Positions 1-37,800 of a stretch of DNA of 64,000 bases are shown in pieces. Where the stretch lies: positions 18,048,009 to 18,112,008 of the forward strand of contig NC_134517.1 of the NCBI RefSeq assembly GCF_027942865.1. Reading direction: 5' to 3'. The notes below the pieces were generated by a model. The model did no database searches and had not been told where the DNA came from. It saw nothing but the letters and a program-made list of their open reading frames with translations. The translations under genes were made by a program, and so were the position numbers. Source of the stretch: Odontesthes bonariensis. Taxonomy: Eukaryota; Chordata; Actinopteri; Atheriniformes; Atherinopsidae. Each line of letters opens with the position of its first letter. Positions within the stretch are counted from its first letter, which is position 1.

Positions 1-812
1 ACTTTCCTGTCCTTACTGTTATTTGACAAAGTTTTACTACTAACTTACTTTTTAACAGCAGTGAACAGACAGATGTTTCTAGTAGTTGTACCCTGCTATC
101 GCAATGACGGCGCTGGCGGCGATCAAAACAAGACCACGCAGCTTTCTTTGATAATGAGCCATTTGCCGAGCTTGAAGCTGTTTGAATGTCGCGGATTAAT
201 GTAGTTAAAGTGTATAATTTATGCAGCTGGACTGCAGTTATGTGTCACCCACAATGAGAAGCACACGAGGCTTGGACACATGACTTTCTGATTGTGGTGT
301 CGGCGGAGTTGAAATTATATGTATGAATGCTTCAGACCACGATGCTGCTTGGTTGCTTATAAAGGGAATGTTTATATATCATTCATCAGGGCCTCTTCTA
401 ATGCCTTATAAGGGATCTCCATCAGCTGTAACTACATGCAACAATGGCTCACATAGAGACAACGACGGACACATCAGGACTCAGCATGTGCTTATTCAGA
501 AGTTACAGTAAGTTACATACAATGAGGGTTTTTGATAAACGGCCGATAACCGCAGCAGTGGTTGTTCACGACAAGATGCTTTTGGAGAGTAGAGTGGCAC
601 ATGTGGATGAGCGTCTAAGGCATGACTGGCTGTTGTGAACAGGAGAAGGACTGAACAAACAAGAAAGTACAGAGAGGGACAGTCTCTAGTCCTTTCTGAG
701 GATTTGAGTTGCTGTTTTCCTTTTTTTTTTTTTTTTTTTTTCAGACCGCTTGTCTCTGTTCTTTCTCCCTCTGTTACTCTCTTTTATCCTCTGAGCGTCC
801 CCTCGGTCCAGC
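1..812 (-). other. Presumed sytl5 3' UTR or downstream DNA
   Basis: This follows the sytl5 stop codon. It shows a run of about 21 T (about 721-741, poly-A in gene sense). No further exon and no canonical poly(A) signal in gene orientation were found. Confidence 0.5.
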
Positions 813-24565
<23,753 letters not shown>

Positions 24566-27500
24566 TGGTCCTTCAGTACACGCTCAGCCAGAAAAAACAG
24601 TATTTGTAGTCATCAAAAACTACATTATTCTCATGGGCAACGTAACGCTCTGCTAATAATCGAGTTGTTTTTTTTGGGTTGTCATATTCTGAGTTTGTGA
24701 CTTGCAAAGCTCCTGGTCGCTCCAGTGTTTCCTCTTCTACTCTTCTGTTTCTTGGGGGATGTTGACAAGAAATGATCTTGTCAGGAAACCTAGACAAGAT
24801 CAAAGAGGATAGACAGTAACTGACATTAATAACTTTACCCCAATATTCATGATGAAAAAAAAAAAAATCCAGGTTAATCCCAGTTATCTGGACAGTTTGA
24901 AAAGTATTCATTAAAATAAGGCAATTAGGGATTAGGAAGCACAAGTAATTAGTAGACATTTGATAACTCAACGGTAGCCTAACAACCTCCCAATTAGGCC
25001 CCATCCCCAATATTCAAAGCACTGCAGCCGCATTTCACTGCTTCCATTGGTAAAGCACTATGTTTCCCTGAAAGTCACGAGAAGACTCATACTCATTATC
25101 TGCACACCTGCATACCAGTCCACAGGGCTGTGTAACAGCTCTGGAGACCCACTTTTTAGCAGCTCTACAGACACGGCTGTGTCCCGGTGAGTCAGAGCAC
25201 CGCTGTCGCAGGATGAATTCCTGTAAAATGTGGTGTATGCACTGTATCGACGTTGCCCACAGGATGTATCCCATATACTTTGGTGATTCCCCCACATTTA
25301 GACAAGGCCACCAAAAGACTTACATTTGTGACTATTTGTTGAATGCAACAATTATTGGATAGATTGCCATGGAATTAGGTGATGAGTGAAAATTTGGAAA
25401 ACACTTTACTTATAATTTAACACAAACACAAGCCACAGTTTCAGTTCATTTAATTGATATTAGTGGCCAGTTCAATCATGGTATACTCACTTGTGAATTG
25501 TAAAGAGGTCAAATATCTGAATTACCTTACAAGTTTGAATAAAAGGCAGTTAGCTTAAGCTCAAACATTTGAAAATGTCAAGTAGGAGGAATTTATATTA
25601 ATATTTTGCTACTATTTGTTCTCTGCAGGTTGCTTTTTTTTTAATCATGCGTTGGTGGACCTGAAAAGTTTTAAAAGGTCAGCGAAGACGGGATATAGTT
25701 TGGTGATTTAGGTGTTCAAGATTCAGAATCGTCACATTATATAAATATGTGAAATCATTACAGGGCAGCGAGTGACTCTGATTACTTCTGTTCTGATGCA
25801 TTTCACTAAATTTCAGTGTGCTTTGAATTATCGCACACATCACGGAATTCTCCGTCAGGCTACAATGAGCCGTAAAATAATCAGCTTCCTCTTTTTCAAT
25901 AAAACTAACCATGAAGATCAGAAGCTAATAAATGCATGCACGGGGTGATATGAGCCACGGAAAGAAGGGGAGGACTTCTGCTGGAGCTTGTGTAAATGAA
26001 GTTGGGAACTGAAAAAAATAAACTGAAAAAAATAAACTGCAAAGAACGGAGGAATCTGCATAAGCTCACACCAGCCTCCTTCAGTCTTAATTCATCCTCA
26101 ATCTTTCTTCTCTCGCCTCTTCCCTCCACTTTACATGAATTAGCACTAATGAACCGGCTGACATCATCACAACGTTGTTTGAAGCCAAAGTCACATCATG
26201 AAAGCAACGAACTGAGCATCTTAAGCTGGGCTCCAGCTGCTCTGTAGCCAATGAAGACATTATTATTTAAATTCAAGATGTAGGGTGGGGATACCTTTGC
26301 ATTTGAGTTATTCATAGCTATGAATACGGAAAAATCTTTGATCTCTCCCGGAATGAGACGAAAGTAGCAGTCAGGCACTTGAGCTAAATACCAACATCAG
26401 CATGCGAGCTCACACAGGCGTTATTTATCATTTCATCATGTTAGTATGCAGAACGTTTTGCATAACAAAGTATGCATAGGAAAGTAAGACAATTGGGGTA
26501 GTTGACAAGATATTTCAAGAAAAGACACAAGTAAGATAACCTTTACCAAAAGCCTAAAAATTATTTTGCTAGGGTTATGACTTGTTCATGGTCATAATCA
26601 AGAAAGGCTGGGTGATGCAATGATTCAAAGATATAACTGAATCCTCAAGCCTTGTTCAGCAGTAATTCAGCAGTCAGGAAGCCTTCTCAGCAGCTGCCGA
26701 GAACCAGGAGACGTCTAAAGCAAAGCATTTTCAGACAGCTGCTCTCTCAACTCACAACTCACAAGCTAAGAAATGACACTCAACAGGAGCCGTGGAGATC
26801 AAGCGGAGTTTTTCAAAAAACAAGATAACTCACTGAGAGAACAGCTTGCAGGATTGCGAGAAAGGCAAATCAAAATCCCTGTTTGACTACAAAACACTCT
26901 CAGAAAGACTTATCAGGCTCTGGAGCGGCGGTGCTCTGTTCCTCTCTGCATCCACCGATACAAATATGACTTTCATGACAGAATCATCAAAAGAAACCCT
27001 TTTCCTGCATTTCCATCATAACACTGAACCACAAAGGTTGTTAAATGAACGACTAAAAAGACTGATACTTTCTGTTAACAAGTCATGTGGGCTGATGAAT
27101 GTAAAGTAGAACTGGAAAGAGAAAAAGTATGCTTGGTGGAAACCGTTTAGCACTGAGGTTGCTTGGATTATGCTTGGGGCTCGAGTTGCAACCATGCGGC
27201 AGGAGGATTATAACTGGTTGAGGAAAGAACATCTTCAATCAAACGGCAGCAAATTTTAAATCTAACATGACACCGTCTGTGAAAAAAAAATTACGATGAG
27301 AAGAGGATGGCTTTCACAACAAGATGATGGTCCTAAATCCACCTAAAATCCACTCAACAGTTGCAATCTAAACATTCAAAATTTCTTTTGAATGCAAAAA
27401 GGCCCAAAAATATCATAGAAATTAAGACTAAAACCCCTATAAGAAAAAACTGAAAGATTTTTGGTTGCTACAAAGTGTTTTTGTTTTTCTTTCAGCTGAG

Positions 27501-30500
27501 CAGTCCAACGTTCAAAGTCATTGATTTCGGTGAGATTTGTACTCGTATGTCTGTTAGGCTTTGTGTCTTCAGCCAAGGAGGCAGGACTCAGCAGCAAGTA
27601 ACCCTAGAGAGGGATATTTTGATGAGATATGTTATCACAGTGACAGCCATAACCAAGTCATTTCAAACGTGTGAAATGGCAAGAAAACAGCTACCGAAAG
27701 CACAAGGAAACAGTGGCTGAATGCAAAAATGATACCTCAAAAGTAAATCAGAATCAGAATCAGAATCAGAAAAGGATTTATTACCAAGTAATTTTTACAC
27801 CACAAGGAATTTGGCCTGGCCTGTTTGGTCACATACAACAAACTTGCGCTGTCCTTCCCCTCTGATATGGTGTGTAACTAATCCTGCCGATGTTTGTTCA
27901 TGTGACTTGAATATTTAGCGCATAATTATGACGCTTCACTGCATAAAAGTAGTGCCCAAAATGCATAAACAACCGTCTGCCCCCACCTTCTAGTAAGTCC
28001 TCCATGCAGGGAACACTAAACAGTTATTGAGTTGGTGAGACAGACCGGGCTGATGATGCAGGGTGCCTAGACGTTTGTTTCAGTCACTTTTCCTCTTTAT
28101 TTGTGTTTTTACTTTCTAGTTTCGTGTCCTGAAACATAGTGTTTTGTAGTTGTTTTGTTCCCTCCAGTGTTGGTGTTTTTGCATGTCTGGACCAAAGCGC
28201 CCAATAAGCCTGCGGATTTAAAGGAAGAAGTAAACATTCCGATAAGAATGGCACACCTACAGAAGGCCCGTGCTACACGATTCCCCCTGGCACGCATTGA
28301 CGAACACTCGGTCAACAAAGTCAATCAAGCGAAACTAATATTTATCTGAACCAGTGTGAATATAACCTTACTGTCATATTACAGAGGAGCTGCGAGTCTG
28401 TGTGTGTGCTGATGGAGGTGTGGTGTCCTGACGCAGCCCTCCCTGAGTACACAAAGCACACATTCCCACTGCCGCTCACTCTGCCCTGAGCAAACACGAA
28501 AGTGGAGGCTGTAAAACTTTGGCATGTAGATGGAGGATGCACACTCACTGCTCAGCTCTGCTCCAACAACTTCGCTCAGAGGAAAGCGCAATGACTCATT
28601 GCTTTCTTCACCTTTTCCACTGATCACAATTCATGTTGTTTCAGGATCAAATGGATATTTGTTAATGAGTCTGCGGCGTATCAGGGACATCTGGCTGCCA
28701 CGTCACACTGCGGTCTTGCTGGTGTTTTGTAACTCGGTGGCCTTTTACCAGCTGTCAGTGTGGTGTTTTCTGCAGGTGGCCGAGCTTACAGGCAGCAGAA
28801 TCAATCTGCCAATTAAAGACAACAGGTGAGCTGCAGGCAGCCGGCCTCCAGTTGACAGGAAAGCAAAATAGAGATGGGTGAAAAATGACCACGGAATAAT
28901 AACGGATAGCCATTACTGAACATTCAGCGAATGCCGAAGAGAGTAAACATAACCTTGAAAGTCCTTCATCTATATACTTGAATGCTGTTCTCCCAGAAAG
29001 GAAACCTTGAGTTGTAAATAGCATCGAGAAAAACGCTGTAAGATGACTAATTTCATCATTTCGCTGCCTGATTAAAATGGATCAGCTTTGTACTACACAT
29101 ACCAGGAAAAGTTTGGCTTTGAAGGATAGATCTGTTGATATTTCATCTTTTTTTTTGTTGCCCCCCCCCCCCAAAAGACCAAAACTCAGAACGAGCTGAT
29201 CCTCCGAACATGTGTTGCCTTTGTTGCCAAAGCCGGATTTACTCTGGCTTATTTCTTTGTCACAGACCCAGCGCTACAACACAGCACAGTGTGATCGCAT
29301 TATGGAGAAATGGGCATTGTATTTGAAAAACCGGTCGAACAAATGTGCCGTTCACTCTGAGGAACAGACGTGCACAGATGTTTGAAGTTTGCCTGCGCTC
29401 ATCTTTTCTTTATCATGTTTGTTTTCCCCTCAGGCCATGTTGTTTTGCTCATCACTGCTGCTTATTAAATCAACAAACTTTGGCTAAAGACATATATATT
29501 TCTTGGAGCTGTAACTTGTTACCAACTGTAACTCTGTGCCGACGGTCCTAACTGAAGAATATTATGAATGCAAAGTGGCTACTTGTGCATTAAATTGCAA
29601 ATTAAACCATTTTTGACTCGGTATGAACCAAAATCAAAGCAAACTCCCAAAGAGACCAACAAATCCCATTACACCCAACTAAAAGATGGGAAAAAGCTCC
29701 ATAGACAGCTATTCAATGGAGAACTGCTGTCTGGGATCAACCTGAAATCACTATCAGCAAAACACAACAAAGAAAAATACATGCCAACCAAATTAAATCA
29801 CATCAAAATCATTCATTCAACAAATAGGATGGCACCAGACGGTCCATTTAATACTGCTCTGATTATATTACATGGTCTCCATTAGCAGGAAGAGTTTGTC
29901 CATTTATTGTCAACGTATATACTAATAAGTGGTAAAACTCATGTACCAGTGAGGCTCGTGTTATGTGACAGAACATTTAGGTGAGATTATCTCCTCCACT
30001 GCTGTTACTGAGGTCCAGGGTGAAAAATGGCCATGTAAGAAAATGATGCACATTGTAATGCTGATATTGGATGCACAAATAATTCCCTTCATACAAACGA
30101 TGTTAGGTTACATACAGATCTGTTCCACTGATGCACATTGAGAATGATAATGAGAACTTCATGACAGCAAAGAGAGGAGCTCTTTAAGATTAGGATTTGT
30201 CAATCAACAAGGTAAAGTGAAATGAGAAACAGATACTAATTGCCTAGTTCTTTTTGATTGTGGCTTCGTGCTAGCAGTGGCAACTACTGGCGAAGTTGTG
30301 AGCTCGCCACTAGATTCGACCCACTGCTCCGATAATTATGAATCACAAAGCTGAATCTCCTCGCATAGTGAGGCACCCATTTTGTTTTCCTTTAATGCAC
30401 CACTAAGTTCACCAGCAACGTAGAGACATCACTGCAGTGTGTTTATTGCTGAAATGTGGGTCGCCCCGGCCTCTTTAAACTACAGACTGAGTCTCCTCTT

Positions 30501-32329
30501 CAGTTGTAGCCTTGTTATTGCAGCGAAGAGCATTCCTGGTTTTCTTTTCTTTTTTTTCCTTTCTCAGAGAGCTGCCTTGCCTCAAAGACAATAAAAATAA
30601 ATCCCACCGCGGCTCCTTCGCCTTGCATCAGCAGAATATTTGTCTCCGTGAGGGTTATAGATTTTTCAAGGTACCACCCAAACAACCAAGGTTTCAAGGA
30701 CACCATGCACACAGTTGTGGCTATAAAGAGCCGTCAGTCCAGATCATTAAGAAACTATATGTACTGCCATTTTCAATGAATCGGCCCTCTGCATTACTTT
30801 ACCACCATTCTGCCTGGATGGCTGTCATCAGGATTCAAGTGGGAGATTGCATTGTGCTGTACCGTTTTATTTGAATGTGCAGCCCCTACATCCCCCCGGC
30901 GGTGATTTCCCAGCATGCTTAATCATTGATGGAACACAGACATCAGTCAGCAGTGATCGCGAAGGGCAGAACACGTCTTTGATAACAAGTATAAAGCAGG
31001 TTGTCTGAACCAGAAAATGAACTTTTTCGGCCAGATAACACAAGGTTTCAGACGCATGCACGAAGGTAGACTTCCTCTACGTGAAGAAAACATGAATTAA
31101 TCATCAGCAGAGGTCGATATCAACGCTGTTCGCAGCTGCTTACACTGATACCAGAAAACGCATCACCTCGCTATATTTTCTAATTTAAGAAATAAGAGTT
31201 GTTTCCTGGGTTCCATGTACAGTACAGCGGTTCAGTCATAATTTCTTCAATTCTTTTTCATTATCATGGGAAATGGATAATGTATGCTTCTGTCTGGTTG
31301 ATTGTGATGTGCTTCTGATTACAGGTGGACTGCCAAACTGTTTTTATTTTCCTTTTACTGTTTCTAGTGTCTATTCGAATGTCTTTATCGTCTATTTACT
31401 GACCTTGGATACGTCTATCTATTCATCTTTAAGGAAGCAGCTACCGTGACAGCACTTGTGTCCACAACAAATTTTTACCAAGGCTATGATAAAGTTTAGC
31501 GTATCATTCTACATAGTATTGCATCCTATTGCATTGTATTGTTTTGTAATCACCACCCATCAAACGTTCATAACAGCTTTTTTTTTCTATTGCGTGTGAC
31601 TTATTTCCTGTTTAACATCCGACTCACAGATTTGAACCTTTCTGAAACAAACACAGAAGTCTATTTCAACATGAACACAGCATTAAGTTTCCTTTAAACT
31701 TGACGTTCTCACCCCGTAAACCGAGTGCCGTGTGAAAAACTTTAGCTCGCAAAAAGGTGCCCTTTGGTGTCGTTTTCTACACCTGGTGTAAAATAAAATT
31801 GTCAGAAATCAAAAGTGCAGCTTAAAAGTAAAACAGAGATGTTGAAACTGTGTAACTTTTTTTTTTTTTGTAATGCAATTTGTACTTCCAGTATGAGTTC
31901 TTCTAAAGCTATTCCTGTGGTATCGGGGGGCCGTTGTCTCAAACTGATTATACAAAGCAAACCACAGATCATTAGCAAATAAGACAAGAGCAACAACACC
32001 ACTATATTTGACCCACCCTCATATTGGTTTAATTAGGAGCTCGTATCGTGTGTGTGGTGACGTCATGTCAAAACCGAAAGGCCATCAGAAAAACAATTTA
32101 TGGATGTCTACACGAGGTTGGCGAGAATTTGAAAAGACAGCAATACAAATTTTTGAAAATTGACAACATTTTTAAATAATTAAAAAAAAAAGTTAATCTT
32201 TTAGAGGTAAAGAGCAGATCTTTTAGAATGACACGCTCTGGACATGTTAATAAAAGAAATGCTTGGCCACTGTAGAAGTAGACCAAATACAGCTTTTTAG
32301 GAGAAAACACTTATACCCAGTGTGATGTG
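24566..32329. other. Presumed first intron of sytl5, right part
   Basis: No exon could be supported here on either strand. Apart from the short AATCAG repeat at 27.75 kb and homopolymer runs (for example C near 29160-29172), nothing recognisable was seen. Confidence 0.45.
27744..27835. repeat. AATCAG tandem repeat joined to a LINE/SINE-like 3' end
   Basis: About four AATCAG units run into AAAAGGATTTATTACCAAGTA and then ACAAGGAATTTGGCCTGG. This combination recurs as a dispersed 3' tail in fish genomes, from memory. The parent element is not identified. Confidence 0.5.
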
Positions 32330-32612
32330 TGGTGACGCAAACGTCGTGTTTTGGGGCTTGCCTTGCTGGCTCAGGGACTGCGCTTGATCCATCTGGGAAT
32401 TCTGCCTAAAATCACAGAGTAACTGCTGACAACGTAAGGCCGTCTACCTGAAATCTGAAGCTGAGCCAGGTCCTTTCTACAGGATAATAATCCTCAGCAC
32501 ACAAACAAGTCCATTGAGGAATGGCTCAAAAAGAAGTCTGGGGCGGCAGTAGAATGGCAAACTGGAATGTTGTAAAGAGATTTGAAATGGGCATTATAGC
32601 AAGAACATGATC
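32330..32612 (+). mobile_element. Tc1/mariner transposase relic
   Basis: Translated piece QDNNPQHTNKSIEEWLKKK (about 32480-32535) matches the D-N-(D)-P-x-H-(T/K) catalytic block and following helix of Tc1 transposases. The preceding GGGGCTTGCC...GGCTCAGG stretch also fits. It ends where the second L2 LINE begins, so the LINE may have inserted into it. Confidence 0.7.
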
Positions 32613-32614
32613 AA

Positions 32615-34815
32615 ATGTCTTACATTAGAATGGTTAAAAGTAGGCAAAGGGCGCCATGGAGGAAAGAAGAGTCGGTCAGGGCACAGAAAAGGGAGTGCCG
32701 GAGAGCCGAACGGAAATGGCGCAAGTCAAAGCTCCAGGTTCATTATGAGACTTACAAAGAAAAGCTATGTGTGTTCAACCAGACTTTGCGTAGAACAAGG
32801 GAGAGTTATTTTTCTGAAATCATCAAAAACTGCAGTAACAACTCTCGTGTCCTGTTTGCTACAGTAAACAGATTAACAAACCCTCCAGTTTCACTGCCTT
32901 TAGAACTAATTTCTACATCCAAGTGTAATGAGTTTGCAATATTCTTTAATGACAAAGTTCAAGGCATTAAAAATGCAATAATTTCCACAACACAAATCAC
33001 TACTCTGCAGCCAGCTAGACACCTAGAGCTGACACATTTCACACCTGTTACTGACAAAACAGTCGAAGAGACCATCTGCAGTCTGAGTTCATCAACGTGC
33101 TGCCTTGATGAGTTGCCCACTAGATTCCTAAAGTCTGTGCTGAGTAGTTTGTTACCACAACTTGCTCATCTAGTCAACATCTCACTCCAGACTGGAACAT
33201 TTCCAAAGGCCTTAAAAACTGCTGTCATTAAGCCTCTTCTAAAGAAGAGCAATCTTGATGCCACAGTACTGAACAACTACCGGCCCATATCAAACCTGCC
33301 ATTCTTAGGCAAAGTCCTAGAAAAAGTTGTATACCGACAGCTTAGTGACTTTCTCCTGTCTAACAATGCTTTTGATACTTTCCAATCAGGCTTTAGGCCC
33401 CACCACAGCTCTGAGACAGCTCTGATCAAGGTGACAAATGACATCCGCCTGAACACAGATGCAAGTAGAGTCACAGTCTTAGTTCTGCTGGACCTGAGTG
33501 CTGCCTTTGACACAGTTGACCATGCGATCTTATTACAGAGGTTAGAAGACTGGGTGGGAATCTCTGGTCGTGCTTTAAACTGGTTCAAGTCCTATCTGGA
33601 GGACAGGAAATATTTTGTTGAAAGTGGTAACTGTGTCTCAGACCAAATGGCTATGACCTGTGGGGTTCCCCAGGGGTCAATCCTGGGACCCGTATTGTTC
33701 AATCAGTACATGCTTCCACTAGGCCAGCTAATACGCAGCTATAATGTGTCCTACCACAATTATGCAGATGACACTCAGATCTACGTGTCACTGACGGCAG
33801 GAGAACACGGGCCTGTAGATACACTGTGTCGCTGCATCGAACAGATCAGTGTGTGGATGCAAAACAATTTCCTCCAGCTAAACTCAGACAAAACTGAAAT
33901 CATTGTCTGTGGCCCACAGAAACAAAGAGAAAGTGTTATCAGTCACCTTGAGACTCTCTCTCTAAAACCTAACTATCAAGTTAGAAATCTCGGGGTAATA
34001 TTGGACTCAGACCTGAACTTTAACAGCCACATTAAATCTGTAACATCAGCAGCTTTTTACCATCTAAAAAACATTGCCAGAATCAAAGGAATAGTGTCTA
34101 AACCAGACTTAGAAAGACTGATCCACGCGTTTGTCTCCAGCAGGTTAGACTACTGTAACGGCCTGCTCACTGGGCTCTCTAAACGGGCTGTAAGACAGCT
34201 GCAGTACATCCAGAACGCTGCTGCTCGAGTCCTGACTAGAACCAGGAAATACGACCATATTAGTCCAGTGCTCAGGTCTCTGCACTGGCTTCCTGTCGCT
34301 CAGAGAATAGACTTTAAAACAGCTCTGCTTGTGTACAAGTCTCTTCACGGTCAAGCGCCAAAGTACTGTCATTGTCTCTGACATGTTAGAGCCATATGAA
34401 CCAACTCGGGCTCTGAGAACCTCAGGGAGGGGTCTCCTGCTGGTGCCCAGAGTCAGGACTAAACAAGGTGAGGCTGCGTTTCAGTTTTATGCCCCTAAAA
34501 TCTGGAACAGTCTTCCAGAAGATGTGAGACAGGCCTCAACTCTGACAATGTTTAAATCCAGGCTGAAAACAGTTCTGTTTAGCTGTGCATATGACACCTG
34601 AAAGTATTTTATCTGCACTCTTCACTTTTTAATTAATTAATGATTATTTTAATGGGTTTTAAATTCCTTTCTTTTTTAATTTATTTTTTTTATTTTTTTT
34701 ATTCCTTTTTAATGGTTTTATTGCCTTCTTGTGATTTTATGTAGCTGTAAAGCACTTTGAATTGCCCTGTGTATGAATTGTGCTCTATAAATAAAATTGC
34801 CTTGCCTTGCCTTAC
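32615..34815 (+). mobile_element. 5'-truncated L2-type LINE with a broken frame
   Basis: Reverse-transcriptase region of an L2 element: [44 protein letters not shown] and YADDTQIY are present. The frame 32615-34381 (588 codons) ends early. The C-terminal part (SDMLEPYEPTRALRTS to SRLKTVLF) continues in another frame to 34601, so a frameshift lies near 34350-34375. The endonuclease is absent. The 3' end is CTATAAATAAAATTG plus CCTTG pentamers to about 34815. It has diverged clearly from the 14.5-kb copy, so it is a different family. Confidence 0.9.
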
Positions 34816-37800
34816 CACTGTGGGACATGTGCATGGAAAATATTCTGGTAATCTGATGCAAGTTATTCAAAACGCCTACAGAAAGACATTTCAGCTAAAA
34901 GGGCCAATGCATACTTCCCCCAAAAAGTACATTACATATATACTGATATTTTTGTTGACTATGTACATTTTTTTTTTTTAAATGCCATTTTTTATCTTCA
35001 CTGATAGAATCTGTTTGAAAGAGAACTGAATGTTCAAAAGCCCAAGTTTGTATCTGTATCTCTTCAGCACTAAATGCTCCCCTATATACACCAGCCAGGT
35101 TTTGACAAATAAACAGCTGCCTGTTACAGCCAGTTAAATATTGATGAGAGCTTTGATGGGATAAGCAAACCAAAACAAACAAGGTTGAAAACGCTAAAAT
35201 CCTCCAAAGAGCTGAGCGGAACAGCAGGTATTTTGTTTTGCAAATATCTATGTTTAACTTTGCATAGAATTTATTCTTATAATAAATCTCCATTCATTTA
35301 TAGTGTCTCTGTTGGTTAAACTTTCTTTTCAGGAGTTTAATTCTTAAGACAATACCATCCATTCTACAATACTTCAAATTATGTGTCTGAACAATATGTG
35401 TTTTGTGGTCACTGCATTTACAGCTCAAACCAGATGTTCCATTATCCTACAATAAGTATTAGTATTTGTACAGTACCTAAACACGAATTCAATAAACAAT
35501 AGAAGAACTGGACTTTAAAACCTGACACCTATTTATATCTATTTATATTTATATATTTATTCAAGGACTAGGTCCTCAGAAGTGTCACAGCCACAAAATA
35601 TGGGAACTAAACTGATATAAAAATTAATTTGTTTCTGTAAATAACGGAATGAAATGAAGCACAAAACTCTTGTGCCTGACTTCTGCATGCACCTACCCTG
35701 CATGCAAAAATTAAAAAGCTGAGGTTCAAGGGAAGGAAATGGGATTAGGTTTAAAGGGAGTAAAAGTTCTTTATCTAAAGCAGCATGAAAAATTGCAGCT
35801 TCTTTCTCGGGCCTGGTGTTGAAAAGACAGATATCTTGATCATAATGATTTCCAGCTCACCCCGCTTATCTACATTTACAGGAAATGGAGCAAATAAGAT
35901 TCATCCTGCTATCTCAGCGCCACATCTCCCTGTGTGTAATCCAGTTCCTGCGATCGGATGTGGACCTGCACTCACAGCAAGGTGTAATCAATAGGCAGGC
36001 ATCGTCTTTGCAGAAAGCTAAGGATGGGGTCTGACAAGCTGGGGGAGACTGGAGGCGTCTCAGGGAGGGGACACAAGATGGGATCGGAAGAGGAAGACAT
36101 TTCCTCCATTTTCCATGATATGATAATGACATGTTTGTCCGTCTGAAAAGTATCCCTGGCTTTCAGGTTGTGACTTTTCTGCCTATCTCTCTCGCTTTGT
36201 CTGCCTTTTGACAGATTCACACACAAGCACACACATACACAGCACCTCGGGGCAGATAGCATATCTGCACGACTGCAGTGCACTAATGACCCTCCTCTCT
36301 CTCAGTCTGAAGGCCTGAAGGGTTACTGTTCATGTCACTGCCAATCAACATGGACCGGCTGTCAGTGTCAATTTCTGCTAGTCTCCTTCATCCTCTGAAC
36401 TCTCTGCGCGTCAGTGACTCTGCGGAAACCCAGCACATCCAGGTTTGTCAATCAGAATCCAATTTGAAACCTTAATTACTCGGCTGATTTAAAGGTAATG
36501 AAGCAGCATTCAGCACCGATATGAATAACATCTATCAAGCTCGACACTTGGCATAACCGTGACTAGCACTTTGCCCTCGTCAGGTTTGGCCTTTCATCTC
36601 TTATCATGTATCTGCTTGGAGGAAGGTGACGCCAGATTGCAGCAGAAACAAGACACAGTCACCAATCCATGTTATCGAATATCTTAATTGGTTGTCTACA
36701 AGTTTTCATGCTTAGACTGAGGATGAGTGTTCGAACAGGACAGACTGTCTCGCGTGAACTAAGGTAAGTGTTTCTGGCTGCCACATTCAAAGCTGCGGTG
36801 AAACGTTTGCTGGAAAAGAGAAGGCCAAGATGCGGGGAAAAAATCACACGCTTTCTGACAGCCTCTCCTCAAAGCCTTTCATGATATTGCACTCATTTGT
36901 ACACAAAATGTGACAGGAAGCTGTGTGAAGGGTGCAAAATAGAACTCCAGAGACATCTAAATCCATAAACAGAAGTTTACAGTCTGGTCCCCAGCAGCAT
37001 GTCAAGCTCTGAGTGAAGAATGGTGCCTTTTGTGTCCGATACCATCTGAGGCTCCCATCCAGCAGGGCTTTTTTGCACTGACAGATTTTTGCCCAAGTCA
37101 TGATTATATGGCTACTTGTGTGGAGGAGAGAAAGCAGGAGTGGTCTTAACTTTTCCTCAGAAATACTATAATACAGCTGAGCAACTATAAGAAATGAGTC
37201 AGTTATCTATCTGCATCCACACAAATGTCGTCTAACCCCCATAATAAAGGCAGCTTTCACGTGTAACTGCTTGGAAGAGCTATAAACACTCCCTGATTGA
37301 GTCCCATTTATCCTAAATGGCTCATCTAACTAAATGTGCAATGGATACATCTGCCCACATAGCCAAAATGTTGCATTGTCACGATCCGTGGATGCAAATG
37401 GTAAGATGGCAATGCAACGTTTCCTCAGGCTGTGAGACAGGTCAGGGCAGTGGAAAACATGCAAGACGAGTCTTGAACCAACCATTTCTTGCGCGAAGGA
37501 GCAAGAAGGTCCATGGATTGCAAGCATTTGTGGCCAAATCAACAATACCAAGACATGGAAAGTGGACATTATTGCAAAGGAACAGGTGTTGAATCAAAAC
37601 TTAAGCTACATCTGTGTAGGGAACAGAGTAAGGGAAATATATTAAGTACAGAATCTTTTAGACTTTATCATGAAACTGAAGCATATTTCACGGTGGACCA
37701 ATGTAGCTACTCCACATGCTCTCATTAGATCAAGAGGAAATATCGTATATCAGCCAATTTTGTTGCACATTTGCAGCTGTTCCTTCATATGTTTAACTCA

